Origin: Planctomycetota bacterium
Lineage (GTDB): Bacteria > Planctomycetota > Planctomycetia > Pirellulales > Pirellulaceae
Direction of reading: 5' to 3'
Assembly: GCA_026692885.1 (NCBI GenBank)
Contig: JAPLNJ010000075.1
Span: 1-7,707, forward strand
DNA: 7,707 nucleotides
Each line of letters opens with the position of its first letter. Positions within the stretch are counted from its first letter, which is position 1. The position numbers and the translations under genes were made by a program. Below, in pieces: positions 4,385-7,707 of this stretch. The notes below the pieces were generated by a model. That model did not search any database. It was given only the letters and a program-made list of their open reading frames with translations, and was not told the DNA's origin.

Positions 4385-5960
4385 GGAGGGATTGCTGGAA
4401 GAACTGTATATCGAACGGGCCAGCCAAGATAACTACGTCGGCAATATCTACAAAGGGAAAATCGTCAATCTGGAACCGAGCATTCAGGCCGCCTTCGTCG
4501 ATTTTGGCGTGGGCCGCAACGGGTTCCTGCACATCAGCGATGTGGAACCGCAGTACTTCCGGCAAGGCGGCTTCAGTACCGAAGAACCGCCACCCTCGCC
4601 GGCCGGCGACCGCGACGATGATTTTGATTCGGACGAGGACGAGGATGAGGACGACGAGGAGGATCGCCGGCGCTCCCGGGCGCGGCGACGCGGCCCCCGG
4701 CCGGGCAGCCGGCCGCGGTTCAAGCCGCCCATCCAAGAGATCTTTCGCCGCGGCGACGAGGTGCTGGTGCAAGTCATCAAGGAGGGGATCGGTACCAAAG
4801 GCCCCACGCTCTCGACGTACATCAGCATCCCGGGCCGCTATCTGGTGTTGATGCCCGCGTTGGGCCGCGTCGGCGTGTCACGCAAGATCGAAGACGAAGA
4901 CGAACGCCGCAAGTTGCGTGACATCCTGTTGGATCTGAACCCGCCCAAAGGGTTGGGTTTCATCGTGCGCACCGCAGGCGCGGGGCGCGACAAGAAAGAA
5001 CTCTCGCGCGACCTAGCGTATCTCCTGCGTCTCTGGAAGGTGATCGTGCGGCGGCTGCGCAAAGCTCCGGCGCCGTTGGATATCTACGAAGAGAGCGACA
5101 TGATCATCCGCACGATCCGAGATATCTTTACCTCGGATGTGGATGCCATTCACATCGATGAAACCGGGGCCTTCAACCGGGCCAAGGACTTCCTGCAACT
5201 TGTCATGCCGCGGCACGTGCATCGGCTGCACTTCTACGATGGCCGGGAGCCGCTGTTTCATAAGTACAAGCTGGAAAACGAAATCGGCCGGATCTACCAA
5301 CGGGCCGTACCCCTCAAAGATGGCGGGTCAATTGTGATCGACCAGACCGAGGCGCTGGTGGCCATCGATGTGAACAGCGGCAGCTTCCGCATGGACGGCA
5401 CTGCCGAGGACGCGGCCTATCAGTTGAATCTGACGGCCGCCAACGAGATCGCCCGCCAACTGCGGCTGCGGGACTTAGGCGGAGTGATCGTCAATGACTT
5501 CATCGACATGCGCAAGGAACGCCATCGCCGGGGCGTCGAGCGGGCGCTGCGGGATGCGCTGAAACGCGACCGCGCTCGCACGAAAATTCTTCGCACCAGT
5601 CCGTTCGGGCTGATCGAGATGACCCGGCAGCGGATTCGGCCCAGCATCAAACGCAACGTCTACATGGACTGCCCCTGCTGTCAAGGCCGTGGCGTGGTCA
5701 AGAAAGCCGAGAGCATGGCCATTGAGGTCGTCCGGATGCTGATGCTGGCGACCCATCAGCCGAGCGTCGTCCGCATCACCGTGCGAGTGAACGATGAGGT
5801 GGCCTCGTACTTGAACAATCGCAAGCGTAAGGAACTCACCCGCATCGAAGAGGACAGCAAGGTCGTCATCCAGATCCTGGGCAACCAGTCGCTGTATCCG
5901 GAACACCTGGAGATCGACTGCCGCGACGTCGACAATCGCGAGGTTGCCACGCAGGGCTGA
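4323..5960 (+). CDS. rng: Ribonuclease E/G family endoribonuclease
   Basis: The 545-residue protein has the Rne/Rng catalytic core without the long scaffold tail of RNase E, so it resembles RNase G in size. It cleaves single-stranded RNA in rRNA maturation and mRNA decay. The S1 RNA-binding domain begins around residue 36 (GNIYKGKIVNLEPSIQAAFV-like) but is split by a charged insert at about 86-134, with an acidic run (DDDFDSDEDEDEDDEED) followed by an Arg/Pro-rich stretch. The domain resumes with FRRGDEVLVQVIKEGIGTKG (141-160). Catalytic metal ligands are visible as Asp349 in VAIDVNSGS and Asp392 in VNDFIDM, with Asn351 also conserved. The zinc-link motif is CPCCQGRG (Cys450, Cys453). The start MKKEMLINV fits the family; a weak GGAAG at 4306-4310 precedes it. 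The gene overlaps the previous one by 62 bases, implying translational coupling, and ends before a hairpin. Because of the length I prefer rng over rne. Confidence 0.93.
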   Translation: MKKEMLINVSQPEECRIAIIEEGLLEELYIERASQDNYVGNIYKGKIVNLEPSIQAAFVDFGVGRNGFLHISDVEPQYFRQGGFSTEEPPPSPAGDRDDDFDSDEDEDEDDEEDRRRSRARRRGPRPGSRPRFKPPIQEIFRRGDEVLVQVIKEGIGTKGPTLSTYISIPGRYLVLMPALGRVGVSRKIEDEDERRKLRDILLDLNPPKGLGFIVRTAGAGRDKKELSRDLAYLLRLWKVIVRRLRKAPAPLDIYEESDMIIRTIRDIFTSDVDAIHIDETGAFNRAKDFLQLVMPRHVHRLHFYDGREPLFHKYKLENEIGRIYQRAVPLKDGGSIVIDQTEALVAIDVNSGSFRMDGTAEDAAYQLNLTAANEIARQLRLRDLGGVIVNDFIDMRKERHRRGVERALRDALKRDRARTKILRTSPFGLIEMTRQRIRPSIKRNVYMDCPCCQGRGVVKKAESMAIEVVRMLMLATHQPSVVRITVRVNDEVASYLNNRKRKELTRIEEDSKVVIQILGNQSLYPEHLEIDCRDVDNREVATQG

Positions 5961-5998
5961 GTCGGCCAATGCCGCACGGCAAGACCCTGCGGGCAAGT

Positions 5999-6030
5999 GC
6001 CTGGGGCAGAGCGACAGCACTGCCCCAGGC
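5999..6030. terminator. Strong hairpin between convergent genes, probable bidirectional terminator
   Basis: GCCTGGGGCAG (5999-6009) and CTGCCCCAGGC (6020-6030) form a perfect 11-bp stem with a 10-nt loop. It lies 38 bases after the RNase E/G stop and 23 bases beyond the stop of the opposing gene. There is no U-tract on either side, so it is not a textbook intrinsic terminator. Its position between two converging genes fits a transcript end or a barrier to read-through. Confidence 0.65.
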
Positions 6031-6053
6031 CATGACCGAAAGATAACTCCCGG

Positions 6054-7100
6054 TCACAGCTTACCCGTGACGAAGTGCTGATAACGTTCCGCGACACGGC
6101 CGGCCGTCACGTCGCCGGTGTGGATCAGCAGGCCGACACGCTGGCGCAAGGAATCGCCTGGCTTGAGCACGAACGGTTTGCCGCTCTGGTCGTCGGCGCG
6201 GCGGGGGCCGAACGTGCCGTAGTCGCGCGTGAAGAACTTCGGCGGCGGTTCCTGCGGATTGCTGAAGATAGTCAAGCCCTCGGTGACGCCGTCGACGATA
6301 CCCGAGTAGTCCACCCAGCGGGCGACCTTCATGCACGTCGCTGGACCATTGCTTTCGCCTTCCGAGTTGGTGATCGTGCCGGTCCCTTTCTCCGTCACGG
6401 TCTTATCCTTGCCCTTTTCACCGGCGCCCTTTTCGATGCGTGTCCGCTCGACCGCGAATTGTGGGTGCATCCGCACATAGGGCCAGGCATAGTGCGCCTG
6501 GTCGCTGCGGAAGGTCACCTCGCCGTACGCCGCGGTCACCGTGAACTTGCAGTCCAGGAAGTACTCGCCGCGTCCCAGCGGTACCACGCGTATCTGGCGC
6601 ACATCGTCCATCACAGGGACTTGCCCCAGATTGGCCTCCCACCGCAGTTGCATCTCCAGGTGCGCCTGCCCGTCCCGGACTTCCGCCGTGAGAAACTTAG
6701 CGTGCCGGATGCGCTCGCGGTAGGCAGACTGGGGATCTTGCTTGTCGACTTGGCTGTAGTACGGCTGGTAGAACGATGTCTGCGGCTGCCCTGCCAGTTG
6801 CACGGTGTCGCCGAACCAGACCGACCGATGATGCGGATACGGATCGGTCTTCTGGATGGTGAGCAGCTTCCCGGAGGGGCTCTGCACAGGATATAGGTGC
6901 GGCAGGTCCACCTGGCCGTATTGATAGACGAACGCTTCGCGGCCGCCCAGCAGCACCTGCAACGTGCCCTGGTTGTCGTCGCGTTTCAGTTCGATGCGGG
7001 CCGTGTCGGCCGAGGCCGTGGGCTCGGCAGCCGACAGGGTGAGCGGCAGGCCGAAGACCAGCCAAGCAGCCAGCGGGCCGAAGGAAGTGAGGTGTCTCAT
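6054..7100 (-). CDS. Secreted PmoA-family protein (PF14100 / DUF6807)
   Basis: This 348-residue protein resembles the PmoA family, common in planctomycetes and other polymer degraders. The family name comes from a methane-oxygenase annotation, but these proteins have no proven oxygenase role, and many sit in carbohydrate-utilisation loci. A signal peptide is clear: MRHLTS, a hydrophobic stretch (about 7-22) and a likely cleavage near SAA (23-25). It should therefore be exported, with no lipobox or later membrane span seen. Family hallmarks include LPHLYPVQSPSGK (66-78), DPYPHHRSVWFGD (86-98), the WVDYSG segment (262-267), and GLTIFSNPQEPP with a FFTRDYGTFGPR block (289-300). A Lys/Gly/Thr-rich segment at about 223-245 looks like a flexible insert. 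ATG 7100 is chosen because AGGAG at 7109-7113 lies 8 nt upstream; GTG 7109 overlaps that site. It points towards the PTS cluster but is transcribed separately. Confidence 0.82.
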   Translation of the reverse strand: MRHLTSFGPLAAWLVFGLPLTLSAAEPTASADTARIELKRDDNQGTLQVLLGGREAFVYQYGQVDLPHLYPVQSPSGKLLTIQKTDPYPHHRSVWFGDTVQLAGQPQTSFYQPYYSQVDKQDPQSAYRERIRHAKFLTAEVRDGQAHLEMQLRWEANLGQVPVMDDVRQIRVVPLGRGEYFLDCKFTVTAAYGEVTFRSDQAHYAWPYVRMHPQFAVERTRIEKGAGEKGKDKTVTEKGTGTITNSEGESNGPATCMKVARWVDYSGIVDGVTEGLTIFSNPQEPPPKFFTRDYGTFGPRRADDQSGKPFVLKPGDSLRQRVGLLIHTGDVTAGRVAERYQHFVTGKL

Positions 7101-7108
7101 CGGGGGCA

Positions 7109-7113
7109 CTCCT
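7109..7113 (-). promoter_or_regulatory. Ribosome binding site for the PmoA-family gene
   Basis: On the minus strand AGGAG is followed by an 8-nt spacer and ATG at 7100. It fixes the start at 7100 rather than the GTG at 7109. Confidence 0.75.
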
Positions 7114-7224
7114 GGTTGGGAATGAATGGGTTAGTGGGCTTGAGCAAGTCCTCGATCCATTCGCAAATTTTGGCGTTTCGCAACTGCTCAGTCAACGGCG
7201 GGTGGCTGGCGATTCGCTTTGTTG

Positions 7225-7257
7225 TACATCGCTACTTTGCGTGGCAGGCGCGATGTA
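7225..7257. promoter_or_regulatory. Spaced 8-bp dyad upstream of the PmoA-family gene
   Basis: TACATCGC (7225-7232) and GCGATGTA (7250-7257) are perfect reverse complements separated by 17 bases. The dyad sits about 125-157 bases upstream of the minus-strand ATG at 7100. It could be an operator or a leader hairpin. Eight perfect pairs is modest evidence, and the arm-to-arm spacing is close to three helical turns centre to centre only approximately. Confidence 0.35.
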
Positions 7258-7310
7258 ACAGACCGGTGATTAAGCACTTCCGCCCCCACCGACCTTGCGT
7301 CGAATGGCAC

Positions 7311-7328
7311 GAGGTTAAGCGTAACCTC
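7311..7328. repeat. Small perfect dyad
   Basis: GAGGTTA (7311-7317) and TAACCTC (7322-7328) form a 7-bp stem with an AGCG loop. It directly precedes the GC-rich hairpin at 7335-7355 and may be part of the same repeat cluster. Confidence 0.45.
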
Positions 7329-7334
7329 CGATCC

Positions 7335-7355
7335 CCACGGGGCTTGCCCCAGTGG
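7335..7355. repeat. GC-rich hairpin containing the ACGGGGCTTGCC 12-mer
   Basis: CCACGGGG (7335-7342) pairs with CCCC-A-GTGG (7347-7355) with one bulged A and a CTTG loop. The 12-mer ACGGGGCTTGCC (7337-7348) recurs in reverse orientation at 80-91, and a shorter related copy lies reversed at 7511-7530. Confidence 0.5.
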
Positions 7356-7361
7356 ACAAGA

Positions 7362-7519
7362 CCCGGTGGAATTGGGTTTCGTACACTACGTCGGCAGACT
7401 CTAGTCGTGCTGTCTTCCGTCGCATCCCGCCCGCCGCCTCCGGCGGCGGGCGGGATGCGACGGAAGAAGTGAGGCGGTTGCGGACCCGTGGCGTAGTCCA
7501 GAAACCTCGCTCCACCGGG
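7362..7519. repeat. Long nested inverted repeat with a perfect 26-bp core
   Basis: The core arms 7413-7438 and 7442-7467 are perfectly complementary over 26 bases, with only TCC as the loop. Outside the core the pairing decays but returns: CCCGGTGGA (7362-7370) matches TCCACCGGG (7511-7519), and GGTTTC (7375-7380 region) matches GAAACC (7501-7506). The two halves, 77 and 78 bases, align almost without gaps. This looks like two diverged copies of one unit placed tail to tail, with a conserved hairpin at the junction. No T-tract follows, and the stem is far longer than needed for termination. Confidence 0.75.
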
Positions 7520-7600
7520 GCAAGCCCGGATGGGGGCGGAACGAAAACAGGACCATCCGTTTGACGCCCGACTCCCCAATTTTGCGAGGCTCACCCCGTT

Positions 7601-7651
7601 CCCTTCGCCGCGTTCACCGCCGCCTGCGGCGGCGGTGAATGCGGCGAAGGG
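7601..7651. repeat. Second long GC-rich hairpin, 24-bp stem with TGC loop
   Basis: Arms 7601-7624 and 7628-7651 form 24 pairs, 23 Watson-Crick and one G-T (7612 with 7640). The loop-proximal eight bases of the stem (CCGCCGCC with GGCGGCGG) and the 3-nt loop match the 26-bp hairpin at 7413-7467, and the distal parts are similar too. I infer that the two are members of one repeat family. Confidence 0.75.
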
Positions 7652-7707
7652 GAATAAGGGGGACCGCTATTAGTGACCAAACCGGCCTCGATCATAACGT
7701 TGCGAAA

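Larger units (their letters stand above)
7101..7707. other. Non-coding region with dyads and long hairpins, no gene seen
   Basis: No open frame here encodes a recognisable protein; those that exist on both strands pass through the long palindromes and are low-complexity. The part next to 7100 should contain the promoter of the PmoA-family gene, but I cannot identify -35/-10 boxes with confidence. Beyond it lie a spaced 8-bp dyad (7225-7257), a small dyad (7311-7328), a GC-rich hairpin (7335-7355), a long nested palindrome (7362-7519) and a second long hairpin (7601-7651). I recognise nothing in 7654-7707. Confidence 0.7.

Noticed and set aside
6075..6896. 273-codon open frame on the + strand opposite the PmoA-family gene
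   Set aside because: The minus-strand frame has a signal peptide, a good ribosome binding site and family motifs. The + frame is a GC-driven shadow with no recognisable features.
7311..7540. Possible CRISPR array or integron attC array in the repeat cluster
   Set aside because: The units are inverted rather than direct, spacing is irregular, and no cas or integrase gene is present. An attC site needs conserved R boxes that I do not see.
7352..7564. Open frames on both strands across the long hairpin
   Set aside because: They exist because the palindrome lacks stops. The products are low-complexity (PPAASGGG-like) and have no credible starts.
7654..7707. End of the window searched for a tRNA or gene start
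   Set aside because: No cloverleaf, ribosome binding site or family-like N-terminus is visible in these last bases.

Overview
The window looks like a chromosomal segment of a planctomycete, probably of the Pirellulales type. This is inferred from the protein flavour: an RNase E/G beginning MKKEMLINV with a charged insert in its S1 domain, a secreted PmoA-family (DUF6807) protein, and an hpf-ptsN-HPr-EI cluster. Fairly high GC, irregular Shine-Dalgarno use and palindrome-rich intergenic DNA fit as well. No database search was possible, so the taxonomic call is tentative.

Layout: positions 1-466 hold no convincing gene. They contain a terminator-like inverted repeat at the very edge, a long REP-like palindrome flanked by 7-bp direct repeats, a 9-bp tandem repeat and the leader of hpf. 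From 467 to 5960 six genes run on the + strand in a probable operon: hpf (short ribosome hibernation factor), ptsN (EIIA of the nitrogen/regulatory PTS), an HPr gene, ptsI (enzyme I), a TIGR03936/DUF2344 'radical SAM-linked' protein, and an RNase E/G gene whose first 62 bases overlap the end of the preceding gene. A strong hairpin at 5999-6030 separates this block from a convergent minus-strand gene (6054-7100) for a signal-peptide-bearing PmoA-family protein. Positions 7101-7707 are non-coding and hold an 8-bp dyad upstream of that gene, a run of imperfect repeats, and two very long GC-rich hairpins (26-bp and 24-bp stems, 3-nt loops) that look like members of one repeat family.

How the genes fit together: enzyme I, HPr and EIIA form a complete PEP-driven phosphorelay (PEP to EI His191 to HPr His19 to EIIA His69). 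No sugar permease (EIIB/EIIC) is visible, so a regulatory rather than a sugar-uptake role is likely. Placing hpf first in the cluster suggests co-expression of ribosome hibernation with this relay. The two downstream genes concern RNA: RNase E/G processing and decay, and a small protein normally encoded beside a B12/radical SAM enzyme that is not in this window. I see no clear defence island, CRISPR array, integrase, rRNA or tRNA. The most unusual material is the non-coding palindromic DNA at both ends and the variant active-site signature of enzyme I.
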